Part shown: in pieces, positions 53,340-64,000 of the stretch
How positions within the stretch are numbered: the stretch's first letter is position 1
Layout of the letters: every line of letters starts with the position of its first letter
Assembly (NCBI GenBank): GCA_028583415.1
Contig: CM053270.1
Span: forward strand, 3,932,501 to 3,996,500
Source: Protea cynaroides
Taxonomy: Eukaryota > Streptophyta > Magnoliopsida > Proteales > Proteaceae
Direction of reading: 5' to 3'
DNA length: 64,000 bases
The notes under the pieces: model-generated
Database searches by the model: none
Seen by the model: the letters and a program-made list of their open reading frames with translations, nothing else
What the model was told of the DNA's origin: nothing
Made by a program: the position numbers and the translations under genes

Positions 53340-54302
53340 ATGGCGTCGTCTGATAACCCAGAAATGGTTGAGAGGGTTGTCAAAGAGAAAGACCACAAGG
53401 AAGAAGACAAAGATAAAGAGACGGGAGGATTTATTGAGAAGGTTAAGGGTTTTATTCATGACATTGGGGAGAAAATTGAGGGAGCAATTGGATTTGGGAA
53501 ACCAACTGCGGATGTAACAGGGATTCACATTCCCTCCATTAATGTGGACAAGGCAGAGATTGTTGTTGATGTACTTGTTATGAACCCGAATCCCGTTCCT
53601 ATCCCTCTGATAGATATAAACTACTTAATTGAGAGTGACGGAAGGAAACTCATATCTGGATTGATCCCGGATGCAGGAACCATACATGCGCATGGTTCAG
53701 AGACTGTGAAGATACCAGTTACCTTGATCTATGATGATATTAAGAACACATATCATGATGTTAAGCCTGGGAGCATAATTCCTTACAGGATCAAGGTTGA
53801 CCTCATTGTAGATGTACCTGTATTTGGAAGGCTAACTCTACCACTGGAAAAGACAGGCGAGATTCCCATACCCTACAAGCCTGATGTTGATATTGAGAAA
53901 ATACACTTTGCGAGGTTCTCTTTTGAAGAAACTGAAGCAGTTCTTCACCTGAAATTGGAAAACAAGAATGACTTTGACTTGGGACTCAATGCCTTGGACT
54001 ATCAAGTTTGGCTCTCCAATGTTAACATTGGAGGTGCTGAACTGACTAAATCAGCTAAAATTGATAAAAATGGCATCTGTTTCATTGATATCCCCATAAA
54101 TTTTAGGCCAAAGGATTTTGGTTCTGCACTATGGGACATGATTAGAGGGAAGGGTACTGGTTACAGCATGAAGGGAAACATTGATGTCGACACACCCTTT
54201 GGGGCTATGAAGCTACCAATCAGTAAGGAGGGTGGAACGACCAGCCTCAAGAAGAACAAAGAAGATGGAGAAGAAGATGATGATGATGAGGTATGTGTCT
54301 GA
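53340..54302 (+). CDS. LEA14-like protein (LEA_2 / WHy domain), 320 aa
   Basis: An uninterrupted frame from ATG 53340. The Lys/Glu-rich N-terminus is followed by GGFIEKVKGFIHDIGEKIEG, then two LEA_2/WHy-type beta domains: about residues 65-165 (IPSINVDKAEIVVDVLVMNP, PVPIPLIDINYLIESDGRKL, IPDAGTI.AHGSETVKIPV) and about 190-290 (IHFARFSFEETEAVLHLKLE, DFDLGLNALDYQVWL), ending in a Lys/Asp/Glu-rich tail. It closely resembles the Arabidopsis At2g44060-type desiccation protectant LEA14 homologue. These are soluble stress proteins thought to protect cell components under drying. A 3' splice site (GATTTCTAG, ends 53337) directly precedes the ATG, so the 5'UTR is spliced. The tail reads GAG|GTATGTG at 54288, a strong 5' splice site, so the last residues VCV may be intron read-through. 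Confidence 0.92.
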   Translation: MASSDNPEMVERVVKEKDHKEEDKDKETGGFIEKVKGFIHDIGEKIEGAIGFGKPTADVTGIHIPSINVDKAEIVVDVLVMNPNPVPIPLIDINYLIESDGRKLISGLIPDAGTIHAHGSETVKIPVTLIYDDIKNTYHDVKPGSIIPYRIKVDLIVDVPVFGRLTLPLEKTGEIPIPYKPDVDIEKIHFARFSFEETEAVLHLKLENKNDFDLGLNALDYQVWLSNVNIGGAELTKSAKIDKNGICFIDIPINFRPKDFGSALWDMIRGKGTGYSMKGNIDVDTPFGAMKLPISKEGGTTSLKKNKEDGEEDDDDEVCV

Positions 54303-54457
54303 CTTGATTGTCTTTTTTTACGCTATTGATTTCTTGCTTCTTTTGGCTATACATGTTATGCGTATATGTACAGAATTGGTAATTGCATAATACTCTCTGA
54401 ATTTTCCATTGTCTACTTTTTTTTTTTTTACACATTATTTTATCGAAAATTACTGCA

Positions 54458-54537
54458 TGTTTAAGAAACAGAGAAGGAGAAAAAAAAAATTATTGATTGT
54501 TTAAGAAACAGAGAAGGAGAAAAAAAAAATTATTGAT
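54458..54537 (+). repeat. Two tandem copies of a 40-bp unit
   Basis: 54458-54497 and 54498-54537 are identical (TGTTTAAGAAACAG..GGAG, A-run, TTATTGAT). Located in the 3' intron or 3'UTR of the LEA14-like gene. Perfect identity suggests a recent duplication. Confidence 0.9.
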
Positions 54538-55289
54538 TGTGTCTTAGTTTGGTTGTAAAAAGTCGTTGATTAAGAGCTATATTTGCAGTGGTTCAAACGT
54601 CCATGTTTTGCCTGGTAGTTTTGCGCTCTCTAACAGAGTGTTTTACCCTTCTGGTGCTTAAGCATCACCCAGGCAGTGAAGCTTCGATTTATAATTTCTA
54701 ATGCTTAAAGATATTAATATTACATTCCGGGTGATATTCTGTTTCTTTTGTAAGACATTTTGAGCTCCCTGATGCCTGTTTATTTCATGAAAGAGTGGGG
54801 AAGAAGTCCAATATACGTGGACTAAATAAGCTCATTCCAAGTATCTTAATCTGTTTATTCTCTATTCAAATTTCCCCAATAAAAGAAGTGGGATTTTTTT
54901 TTTTTTGGGGTGGGGGGGGGGAGAGAGTTGGGTTGGGAAAGACTGAATTAACTGAATGATCAAGCTGATTAAGTCTAGTATGAGTTGCTGGCTTGATGAC
55001 TTTATTGTTCTTCCAGGCAATGATAATGATCATTTTAATTATAGTTATGTTCTCTTAGTTTGGCAAATCATAAATATGTGATATGGCCCCGTTTAAGACT
55101 GATCATGTATGATTGTTCATCATGAGTCCTTAGTCATGGATCATTGATCAAGATCAATAGTCTCATTTTCTTTCACTGTTTGCCATATTCTCGACTGCTC
55201 ATCAGTTTTCTTTTAAAATAAAGGGATCTGAATTTCCACATCCATTATCATGTCCTAACTCCTAACCACTAAATGAACAACATATTTCA
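54538..55289. other. 3' flank or intron of the LEA14-like gene
   Basis: Non-coding, AT-rich, with poly-T and a G-run (54891-54921). A possible last exon begins after CATATTTCAG (ends 55290): GTTGAACCATAG would give Val-Glu-Pro-stop in frame with the donor at 54288. Unproven. Confidence 0.35.
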
Positions 55290-55915
55290 GGTTGAACCAT
55301 AGTTGTCATGGCCATTGTTCGAGGTGCCAAATCGAAACCACTGGTTTCAACCGGCACAACTCGGTTTTGAGCTGGGTCGGCACGACTCCAAAGCTTGAAC
55401 CCAAAAAATACCAGGTTTCGTTTCGACTTGATTTTTGTCGAAATAGACAGGTTCCGACTCAAACTAGACCAGGTTTGGACTCTAAAGGTAGGAACAATAC
55501 ATAGGACCAAGGCTGCAGAAGAACAACAATTATTAGGTAGTTCTTATTTATGACTAATATCATTTAATTAAAGAAACATTTACTTATGATATTATTCATA
55601 AATAAGCAAGCACCCCTCATTTGAATCCAATAAAAATAGTATAAAATTCAAATTCCAAAAGGATAAAAAGTCAACCCTCCAGTTCAAAAACAAAAACCGG
55701 ATTTTTGGTTGCGGGGGTGATTTTCAATTTCCAAATGCTAGGCTTTTTTTAGAATCTAAAAATTTCATAAATCTTATTATAGTAGCATTACTAAAAACCA
55801 AGAGTACACTAAAATAATCTCTTTCTTTGATGTCCAAAAAATTATTTCAATTCAGACGATTTTAAACAGCATTCACATACTTCGAACAAGGTTTGATTAG
55901 ATTGTAATTTCTTCA

Positions 55916-56010
55916 TTATAACTCGGATTCAAGCAATCTCGGATTTGTTGGAAAACTAATTATGCTACATTTGCTACAAATCCGAGATTGTTTAAATCCG
56001 AGTTATATTG
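55916..56010. repeat. Stem-loop of about 33-bp arms
   Basis: TATAACTCGGATTCAAGCAATCTCGGATTTG pairs with CAAATCCGAGATTGTTTAAATCCGAGTTATA with two mismatches and a loop of about 25 bases. Confidence 0.8.
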
Positions 56011-56037
56011 AATGAGTTATTCTCCAGTCAAACATTG

Positions 56038-56661
56038 CATAGTTTAAAATCTCGAGGTCGAGATGTCGAGGTCATCTCGACCTCGAGACAAACCAAGATT
56101 TTTGAGATCGTGGCAGGCGAGAACATGCCGAAACTGCAGTAAGGGAAAAAAATAGGTGTTTCGACCTGTTTAAGGCCATTTTAATGCTTTGTACTCCAGT
56201 CTCCAGAGAAATACTATTTTAATATATATAAACACATTTAAACCATAAAATTGTAAAATTAATTACACATTGTGGAAAAATCTTACATTCATAAATCATA
56301 ATTGCATACAATGATACGAATACTCAAAGTGTCAAACTCTCAAATACTCAAAATCAAATAATTCCATGTGTAAAGATTTGCCTAAACCATCAAGAAAATG
56401 GAAGAAATGGAGAAAGAAAGAGCAAGAAAGAGCAAGTGAAGAAGAAAAGAGGCAAAGAACAAGTCTCGGTCGAAATTTCGATAGTTTTATATAAATTATT
56501 GAATTAATTTGGTTCGATACTAGTTGAGACTGGTCGAAACCAGTCAAGACAAGGTCGAGAATTGGTCGAGACCAATATCGACCCTGTGTCTCGTTTCGAG
56601 CCACTAAGAACTTCGAAAATTTCGAGATCTTGGCTAGATATAGCCGAGATTCTAAACTATG
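56038..56661. mobile_element. 624-bp hAT-type MITE
   Basis: CATAGTTTAAAATCTCG at the left and CGAGATTCTAAACTATG at the right are inverted repeats with one mismatch. Flanks AAACATTG (56030-56037) and AAATATTG (56662-56669) form an 8-bp duplication with one change. Inside there are many TCGAGA/TCTCGA and GTCGAAAC motifs; non-coding. Confidence 0.8.
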
Positions 56662-57165
56662 AAATATTGTTTGGAATACACGAATGCTGTTTAAAGTTGT
56701 CCTGGATGAAAATAATTTTTTAAGCCTTAAGGTAAGAGATTATTTTCATACATTCTTGGTTTTTAATGATGTTTTATTATTTTTACTAGATTCAAATGGA
56801 GGATGTTTGCTTAATTATGAATAATATCTTAAGTAAAACATTTACTTAATTGATATTAGTCATAAATAAGTGCTGCCTACTTAACTCTGGACATAGTCCC
56901 AGATTTTTGTATACACTAGTAAACTTGGGTCCACACCACATATTATCATTTTAGATGTTTTCTTTTAAAACTAATATGGAAAATAGTTATAAAATGGTTA
57001 AAATAGGCTACACAAACAAAATTTGATAATAAAAATAACATTTCTGGGCCTCGAAACCTTCTTGGGGAAAATCCCAGGTTTTGACCAAAACTTGGTCGAA
57101 ACCTGAGACAACTCGGTTAAAACCGGCCTCAAAACTAGTACCTTGAACCTTGGTCATGGAGCCAA

Positions 57166-57739
57166 GGCAAGTGAATGTAGTGGTTCTCTATAGGACACAT
57201 AAAATGGACCAAATAAGGAAGCCCCAGATTTGTGGCAGTTGGGTCCACCCAGCCCAGTCAAAACCCAAGCCTCTTTTGGCCAAAATAGGTTCTTTTAGTG
57301 GGTATATATTTGTAGTGAATTTTTTGTGCTGCCTATTTTTACTATTTACACCTATTACATGAATTATTTTCATAGAAAACCACCCAAAATGGTTTTTCTA
57401 AGTGTGGACCTAAGTTTTCCAGTATACATTGAATGTTGTTGTTACAGTAGCCCTATTATAAACACTGACCACATATAATTTACCTATTGGAAATTTAAAT
57501 ATGCAATTAAAACAATCAAAACATATATTAGATACATTAAGTTAGGGAACAAGCATACAACATTCACCATTTAATTCCACGAGGAGTTTCTTGGCGGGTC
57601 GTCCACGAGTTGCGTACCACTAAAAATGTCGGTGACGCTCCTGCGAATGCGTTGAATATGTATCCCATGACATATTTATATCCAATTGTTTTGAAAGTCC
57701 ATAATACCCCACTTATAATCAAACATCGTTAACAAACCG
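57166..57739. other. Non-coding stretch, nothing recognised
   Basis: AT-rich with short chance frames only. It would lie downstream of the hAT relic on the minus strand. Confidence 0.4.
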
Positions 57740-60544
57740 GAGGTATCACAGCCTAAAAAATGGCTCACCAGGAGGCTAGAAGTGGGTGGATCCGGCACAA
57801 TTGGTTGGCCGGATACGAGAAGATGTTGATGAAATATGACCTGAACCCCCCATGCTCATTACTGGGGAATAAAGTGGAAGATCCAGCATGGCCATCACCA
57901 TAGCCACCACCATAGCCATTCTCATGACCACCATAAACTCCAAATGCCAAGCAGCTGCTCTCGAAGGATAGTCCACTAGCATATGCATGATACGGTCCAT
58001 ACCTTACATGTGATGCTGAATTGACGCTTTCGAAGCCATCGTCACCATGATGTGCTGGACTGTGGCTCTCTTCTATGAGGGATGATGCATGCCAATGGCT
58101 AGATCCTCCACTCTACCCCAAACTCGTGGCTTCCATTGTACCAGACAAGCTCGATACATCCATGCCCATCCCATCTGTCTCATCCTCAAGTCTTAACTTC
58201 CTGCGTGGACCTCAAGTGTTGCTTCTACTGAAATGTGCACCGTGGTCTCGATCCTATGTAGCATAATCTAACTGAGACCCTTGTGAATCCGATGGGCTCT
58301 AGCTCTGGCTCAGGATCTTGCATCATTTGGTCGTGCTCCTCACGTAAGGCTATATATCTATCAGCATTATGCCATTATCATAGCCACCACTACCACCATT
58401 GTCACCATCGTCATCATCATCATTATGGCCACCATCACCGCCATCATCATTATGGCCCAAGGATTGTGACTAGTCCTTTTATTTGCCATCATCTGTGCCA
58501 GCTTGGGACTTAACACCGTGTTCGTGAGTGTACTTTGCTCTTTGATGCCATCTACTCCTCGACATCAACACCAATTTTTAAAACAATCTAGGTGTTGGGC
58601 TGACCACCATCCTCATCTAGTATAGACTCATCTCGATCCCTCTTCCACTCGTAAAGGAATTTCTTAATCTTCTTTAAGATGGGAGATTTCACTCAACTCG
58701 ATTGGGGTTGTATCGTTGTCATTGCAGAGGCATATGTTCTCCTCTCTTAATCTCATATTATAATGCACATAGACTAAGTCCTCAACCCACTTGGCACTCA
58801 CTTGGCACACAATCGATTCCATCTCTTGGAGTCTATGAGGGAAAATGTACTCCAATTGTGTTTGCATCCGGTGGCATAACATGTCTGGGATAACACTTTT
58901 GCTATCCTACTCAAGTTGGGTGATTCTCTTCCATATAGCACCCACCATTCAGCTGCATAAGGGCATGAAAGAATATTGCTTGGTGATGATAACTATGGTA
59001 CATACTTAAATATGAATAAAAAATATAAGGGGATTGGACCTCCAAGGAGCAGTGGTCTCTAGACCAGAAATTGCCGTTGTCATGGGAAACTCCCAGTGGC
59101 ATCTCTGAAGGCTTTTATCTGTATCCATTTCAATGTTTGGTATGAGTCTTAGCATCGATATCAAATTTATAATTGCATAAGTTCTTTAGTACTAACAAAG
59201 TACTAGTCTCACCTCTCGGTTCACAATAGACTGAGCACTTGAATCTGGCTCAAGCTTTGCCACCGCTTATTGAACTGCATCTATCAGATCTTGACACATC
59301 ACAAGTTTGTGCTTGTATTGGTAATTGGTATGAGATAGTATGCTAAAAACAATGCAAACTAGTGATTAGAAACTGTCTCTCCCAATGATCTTTGATTATG
59401 AAAAGGAACTTTGAGGTACCCCCTTTGTATACTCCCTCTACTTGAATCTTCATCAAATCAATTGCTGCCCACAACTGTGGTATGGTGGGCTTCTTTTGTG
59501 AGTCCACCATTCTCGACACTATGGCGACCGGTTGTAAGATGTAGACAACCTTCTTCATGTTATCCCAGAACTTGTCATTAAAAATGGTCGTCTGGGCTGC
59601 CTGACCACCATGAGAAATAGACTCAGGTCACTTAAACCAATCCTTTGAAGCGAACATAATTCTAATCCCAGCCTTCTTTGTCTCAGTGCTGTAGTTTGTG
59701 GCAAAATGTGTCAAACCTGGCCTGACCATGTCCCACAACACTTGCTCCTCAAAACTTCTGGAAAATCCATGATTGTAGACACTGGTCACATTATCTTGCC
59801 CTGTCTACAATTTCTTTTACATGCTTTATATGCCCCATGCCCCTCAACATGAGATCGATGTAATGGTTGCACAAGGAGTCTAGAAAAGTCAGTACCTAGA
59901 ATTGTTATCAGCTTTTCCCTAGCCTTCTTGAAGTTGCTCCCGTTGTCAGTGGCAACCTATACCACATTCTCCACCCCACTTCCTTTACCACCTCCTTTAG
60001 CAGCGTGTATATATGTTTCTAATGCTTGGATGCATTACTGACTTTAAGAATGTGGTCCTCCCATCAAAATACACCATGAAGTTTTTTTGGGTAAGTAAAT
60101 AAACCATGAAGTTGATGAGGGACTGTCTAATGGGTCCAATCCAACCATCACACATCATAGTCATTCCATATGATTCCCACTTTGGCTTCAACCCCTCAAT
60201 ATATTTGTGCAACTCCTCCTTGTGGTGGGGTAAGTAGGTATTGTGCAGCTCATGTGCTATGGGCCCCTTCACTCTTGGGCCAATCCTATCTACCTCATCC
60301 ATCATGCTCTGATAATATGGTCTTGTAGTGGCATGAGTTGGAATCCTATGGTAAAAAGACCACTTGGAGAAAGCAACCCCTACTTTCCCTTCACATTAGT
60401 CTACATTTGTGTAAGCTTCTTCTGTTTCCAGTCTTGTCTAGGAAAGATGGCAAGATCCTGCTCAAGGATATCAATGGTTGGGTCATGGAGTGCGGTGAGC
60501 CTGGAGATGGTGCCCTCATACATTGGGTCTTCCTATATAGAATC
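57740..60544 (-). pseudogene. Decayed hAT-superfamily transposase (DUF659 and hAT C-terminal domains)
   Basis: Reading on the minus strand from 60544: a piece with PYYQ-like text then IGPRVKGPIAHELHNTYL, WESYGMTMMCDGWIGPIRQSLINFMVY and GRTTFLKSV (60305-60000), which is the DUF659 block of plant hAT transposases. Later VVYILQPVAIVSRMVDSQKKPTIPQLWAAIDLMK (59558-59400). Then CHRMQTQLEYIFPHR, VCQVSAKWVEDLVYVHYNMRLREE (58880-58720), the hAT dimerisation end. A Gly/His/Tyr-rich tail follows (57765-57950). Many stops and shifts. The N-terminal part lies beyond element F, at 63765 onward. Probably inactive. Confidence 0.75.
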
Positions 60545-61375
60545 TGATGGCAAAGAGGGTTCAAAGCAAGTCAAATTAACAAGCCCTCTTTGCTACAGGA
60601 TCTTTATTCAGTCCAATATAAAAATCTGCAGAGAAAAGTAATGAAGAAAGACATTTATCTTGAAATCTAACCGTCAGAATTAGATGAAACTTGGTATGGA
60701 TGACCTTTGTAATAATTGTGAACACCCTTCCAAATATGAAGACAATCCAATAAGAGTTGAAGGAGCTACAAGCTCTGGAAGTTGGCTGTACCTGGTACCG
60801 CTAGATCTGGAAAAGTTTTTATAACCCTGGATTTACTTTGTAGTAAAACAGCAAGGATATAAGAACACTTTTATAGGAGTCAAGTCGTCCAAACAGATTA
60901 GAAGAGTAATAAACAAGTAGTAGAATCACAAAGGGAATCAGTTCGGTTGAGTCTCACAACCTTGGGGACTCAACCAGAAAAAATAGGAGCTTTACTCTTT
61001 TATTTTTCTGGAAAATCTCTACTGCCGCCAGTTACTTCTATTCATATTTATAGATTGAAATTTTACAGTTAAGATAGGAAAGAACTAAATCTAGTAAAAC
61101 CAACATTCCTTTATAATTTAGGAAGGCTCTAAAACAATAAAATAGGAAAATCCTAAATCTGAAAATAGGAAAGTAAATACTTGGTATCCAGGTAATTGAA
61201 ACCTACTAACAATCTATCCTAAATATTAGGAAACTAACTAAACAATAAAATTAGGAAACTAACTTTAGAAAAGAAATAACAAAAGAGTGAACAAATATTT
61301 CAAAAAAAATCTGCTGGTACTGTTCACGTGAACAGTGTTGACCATGTGGGCTGGTTGCTTTCTTGGACTGCATCA
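60545..61375 (-). repeat. 3' LTR of element F
   Basis: Matches 62912-63764. On the minus strand it carries TATAAATA (plus-strand 61045-61052) as promoter candidate and a palindromic GTTCACGTGAAC near its start. Confidence 0.95.
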
Positions 61376-62897
61376 ACTCCCCCCCACTTAAAATGAACTC
61401 GTCCACGAGTTCGATAATGATGAAGAATGATTTCAGTGGGTTCGGTAGACAATGTCTTCTGATTTTGAAATTTTGGCTGTGCTTGCAATGTTGGAAGAAA
61501 ATCTATCACTTTGGGTCCACTTTCTTCAAGATATTTAGACGGTATCACAAAGTCAATATACTCAATATCTTGAGGAAAGTCAAGTAGAATCGTGGTATTC
61601 ATGGGGACTATCTTGTTCAATTCTTCATCTTCCGCAATTGTCTCCATAACACCGTGGTCTTTATCAGAACTGTGGTCATTTTTGTCAATCCCTGGAGCTT
61701 TAGCAAAGCCATCAAAATTATCCACATCTACTTTTGGGGCAATCAAGACCATACTGCTGATTATATGGATTCCATATGAATCCTCACCATCATCCATGAC
61801 ATCCGTATTAGGAACAGAAGTGTCATCACTTTGCGGCTCACATACCTGTGTATCTGGATTGGCCTTGATTGCAGCAACTAAAGAGTTTATCCTTAATTTC
61901 TGTGGACAATCTCTAGCAAAGTGACCATATGCATTGTAGTGATAGCATTGCACATCCGTAGCTGCTACCATGAGAGTTTTACCTTTATCTGTCGTTGGAG
62001 TAGCATGAGATGTAGTCCCTATAGCTTTGCTGATTGGTGTGGGGTGTTTCACTTCATAAGAACTGGAGGTGGGCTTCAGTATTGACTTCAAAAGGTCCTC
62101 GGCTTGGAAAGCTTTATCAACACAGTCGTTAAGACTAACAATATCAACCACACCCATTTTTTCTCTAATCTCAGGTCGCAACCCCAAACGAAACCGAGAT
62201 ATCATTTGATCATCATTGTCTCGTGAACCTGACCGTGCACATAATTGATCAAATTGGTATACATAGTCTTCCATATTCATATTACCTTGACGAAGATTGT
62301 TCAGCTGGTCATGCAACCTTCTTTGGAAAGACCGAGGTAAATACTTTTCTTTCAATTCTTTCAATTCTTTCTTCATCTCCTCCCAAGTAGTGGGTTCTCT
62401 ACGACTCTTCATGAGACTATATTCATAGTTACGCCACCAATCACGAGCACCCCCCACTAGTTTGGAGCAGGCCAATTGCAGCTTTCTAGGTTCGGGAAGT
62501 TTAAACCAATCAAAGTAGTCATCGAAGGCATTCAGCCAATCTTGAAAGGCTTCAGGGTCTTGCCTCCCATGAAACTCCTTGAGGTCCATCCGTACTTTAT
62601 GGGTTTGGTAACGGATAGGTTCATCCTAGTCGTCATAGGGTGGGTTGTGGTATTCCTCTCTAGGACTCTTTGAGGAGCCCTAAGAATACGTCTTGGCATT
62701 AGGTTGGCATTAAGGGTTTCCCTTCTAGGGGCTTCCACTCTAGCAGGCCTAGGATGATTTAGCTCCTCCAAATTACTCATTCTCCCATCCATGCTATCTA
62801 ACTTGGCATCGATTTTGGTCAATCGTTGGAGAACCAGATTAACAAGGTCATTGAGATTGTTGGACTGATTAGGAGAGTTAGAACTCTCCTCAGCCAT
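61324..62897 (-). pseudogene. gag: Gag of element F (one frameshift region)
   Basis: A start ATG lies at 62897, just after the PBS: N-terminal MAEESSNSPNQ, a coiled-coil-like part (LVLQRLTKIDAKLDSMDGRMSNLEEL) and a basic linker. Near 62640 the frame changes and holds a stop. From 62589 to 61324 a 421-codon frame is open: MDLKEFHGRQDPEAFQDWL, ARDWWRNYEY, LKEKYLPRSFQRRLHDQLNNLRQG, MEDYVYQFDQL, FRLGLRPEIREKM. The zinc knuckle reads CYHYNAYGHFARDCP, with the second Cys replaced by Tyr. A long acidic C-terminal part without pol motifs follows and ends in RTRGRVHFKWGG, running across the purine tract into the LTR. Confidence 0.88.
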
Positions 62898-62911
62898 GCT
62901 CTGATACCAAA

Positions 62912-63764
62912 TGATGGCAAAGAGGGTTCAAAGCAAGTCAAATTAACAAGCCCTCTTTGCTACAGGATCTTAATTCAGTTCAATACAAAAATCTGCAGAG
63001 AAAAGTAATGAAGAAAACCAATTATCTTGAAATCTAACCGTCAGAATTAGATGAAACTTGGTATGAATGACCTTTGTAATAATTGTGAACACCCTTCCAA
63101 ATATGAAGACAATCCAATAAGAGTTGAAGGAGCTACAAGCTCTGGAAGTTGGCTGTACCTGGTACCGCCAGATCTGGAAAAGTTTTTATAACCCTAGATT
63201 TACTTTGTAGTAAAACAGCAAGGATATAAGAACACTTTTATAGGAGTCAAGTCGTCCAAACAGATTAGAAGAGTAATAAACAAGTAGTAGAATCACAAAG
63301 GGAATCAGTTCGATTGAGTCTCACAACCTTGGGGACTCAACCAGAAAAAATAGGAGCTTTACTCTTTTATTTTTCTGGAAAATCTCTACTGCCGCCAGTT
63401 ACTTCTATTCATATTTATAGATTGAAACTTTACAGTTAAGATAGGAAAGAACTAAATCTAGTAAAACCAACATTCCTTTATAATTGGCTCTAAAACAATA
63501 AAATAGGAAAGTCCTAAATCTAAAAATAGGAAAGTAAATACTTGGTATCCAGGTAATTGAAACCTACTAACAATCTATCCTAAATATTAGGAAACTAACT
63601 AAACAATGAAATTAGGAAACTAACTTTAGAAAAGAAATAACAAAAGAGTGAACAAATATTTCAAAAAAAATCTGCTGGTACTGTTCATGTGAACAGTACC
63701 ACATGAACAGTACCACGTGAATAGTGTTGACCATGTGGGCTGGTTGCTTTCTTGGACTGCATCA
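62912..63764 (-). repeat. 5' LTR of element F
   Basis: 853 bp. Differs from the 3' LTR by an added GAACAGTACCACAT-type duplication near 63700 and scattered substitutions. TATAAATA on the minus strand at about 63414-63421. Confidence 0.95.
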
Positions 63765-64000
63765 GAATCTCTGGCTCTTTATGTTTTAGCTTCCTCCTCC
63801 CCTATGATTGTGGCTCAGACTCTACTGGAGTCTGTCTAGATGAACCGACTCCCACGGCCATCTACTTAGTTTGTCCTGCTCCTTTGCTCCTTTGCTCCTT
63901 TGCAAAGGTAGCTCTGTTCGCTTCCTTTGCCCTCTTCATTTGTGCAGCCTCTACCGTTATCGTTGCATCATCCAAATTAGGCTCATTGCTGTCATAGTCC
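63765..64000 (-). pseudogene. Further part of the decayed hAT transposase, beyond element F
   Basis: After the duplicated GAATC the host text resumes. The minus strand reads short Lys/Arg/Gln- and Ala-rich pieces, compatible with the region between BED finger and DUF659 in hAT proteins, but no diagnostic motif is inside the window. Assigned by continuity with 57740-60544. Confidence 0.45.

Larger units (their letters stand above)
55290..57165. repeat. Large degenerate inverted-repeat complex
   Basis: Arms pair at several levels: the segment near 55590-55640 (ATATTATTCATAAATAAGCAAGCACCCCTCATTTGAATCC) is complementary to about 56775-56830. The outer parts (CAACCGGCACAACTCGGTTTTGAG near 55350; GAGACAACTCGGTTAAAACCGGCCTC near 57110) are also roughly inverted. 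The left arm carries a tighter stem-loop (55918-56009). The middle contains a separate MITE (56038-56661). It resembles the insertion at 43340-44311 in copia E. Confidence 0.6.
60545..63764 (-). mobile_element. Element F: gag-only LTR retrotransposon (TR-GAG type)
   Basis: LTRs 62912-63764 (5', 853 bp) and 60545-61375 (3', 831 bp) flanked by GAATC at 60540-60544 and 63765-63769. On the minus strand the LTR begins TGATGCAG and ends TTTGCCATCA. PBS (reverse of TGGTATCAGAGC) at 62899-62910; purine tract AAGTGGGGGGGAG adjoins the 3' LTR at 61376. The internal part is only about 1.5 kb and encodes Gag alone, so it depends on another element for Pol. Few LTR differences apart from a 22-bp insertion (63697-63720 area) and an 8-bp gap, so it is recent. 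Confidence 0.95.

Noticed and set aside
57765..58513. His-rich and Gly-rich frames as metal-binding proteins
   Set aside because: These are opposite readings of a repetitive CCA/TGG tract at the C-terminal tail of the hAT relic.

Overview
This is nuclear DNA of a flowering plant, almost entirely made of transposable elements. The evidence is Tekay-type Ty3/gypsy chromovirus polyproteins, Ty1/copia elements primed by initiator-Met tRNA, plant-style MITEs, a hAT (DUF659) transposase relic and one intact host gene, a plant LEA14-like (LEA_2) protein. I cannot place the species from sequence alone.

Layout. 1-613: end of an older minus-strand element (D), closed by an inverted LTR-end palindrome. 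1269-34997: three nested Ty3/gypsy elements, all plus-strand, each with a perfect 5-bp target duplication. C (1269-34997, TSD ggttc) was entered by A (5430-27856, TSD accct). The 3' LTR of A was later entered by B (16566-27111, TSD agtat). 35829-36481 is a hAT-type MITE and about 37626-37845 a fold-back MITE. 37998-38160 is a possible promoter and leader exon. 40551-48209 is a decayed copia element (E) carrying a solo LTR and an inverted-repeat insertion. 49898-50397 is a MULE-type MITE. 50449-52987 is a second copia relic (G) with LINE and SINE insertions. 53340-54302 is the LEA14-like gene. 55290-57165 is a large degenerate fold-back region with a nested MITE. 57740-64000 is a decayed minus-strand hAT transposase gene split by F (60545-63764), a gag-only LTR element.

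The most interesting material is the shared plan of A, B and C (and probably D). (1) The LTR has a TATA box, a leader exon with a good 5' splice site, and further exon-like blocks. (2) A 3' splice site lies just before the gag ATG, so the sense leader intron would remove the PBS and the whole next region. (3) That region carries, on the opposite strand, a gene for a protein of the 'putative plant transposon protein' type, with its own TATA-like box, 5'UTR exon and 5'UTR intron in A and B. (4) A 71-79 bp intron separates gag from protease in all three. (5) A short coding exon ending in a Cys-Glu-Cys-x-x-Cys block is kept in every LTR. (6) Clusters of a short CpG-rich motif sit at three equivalent places: twice in the LTR and once at the antisense promoter/gag leader. 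The motif is ACCGGT-type in A and B and GGGTCGA/TCGACCC-type in C. My hypothesis is that the antisense protein recognises its own family's motif, comparable to VANC proteins of VANDAL transposons. This is inference, not shown.

Most retroelement reading frames here are broken by stops and frameshifts. The intact-looking products are the antisense protein of A (413 aa) and the LEA14-like protein (320 aa). Variation at CAG/CTG sites (to CGG, CG or CGAG) is unusually frequent in parts of B and in the 3' LTR of C, and may be a base-calling artefact.
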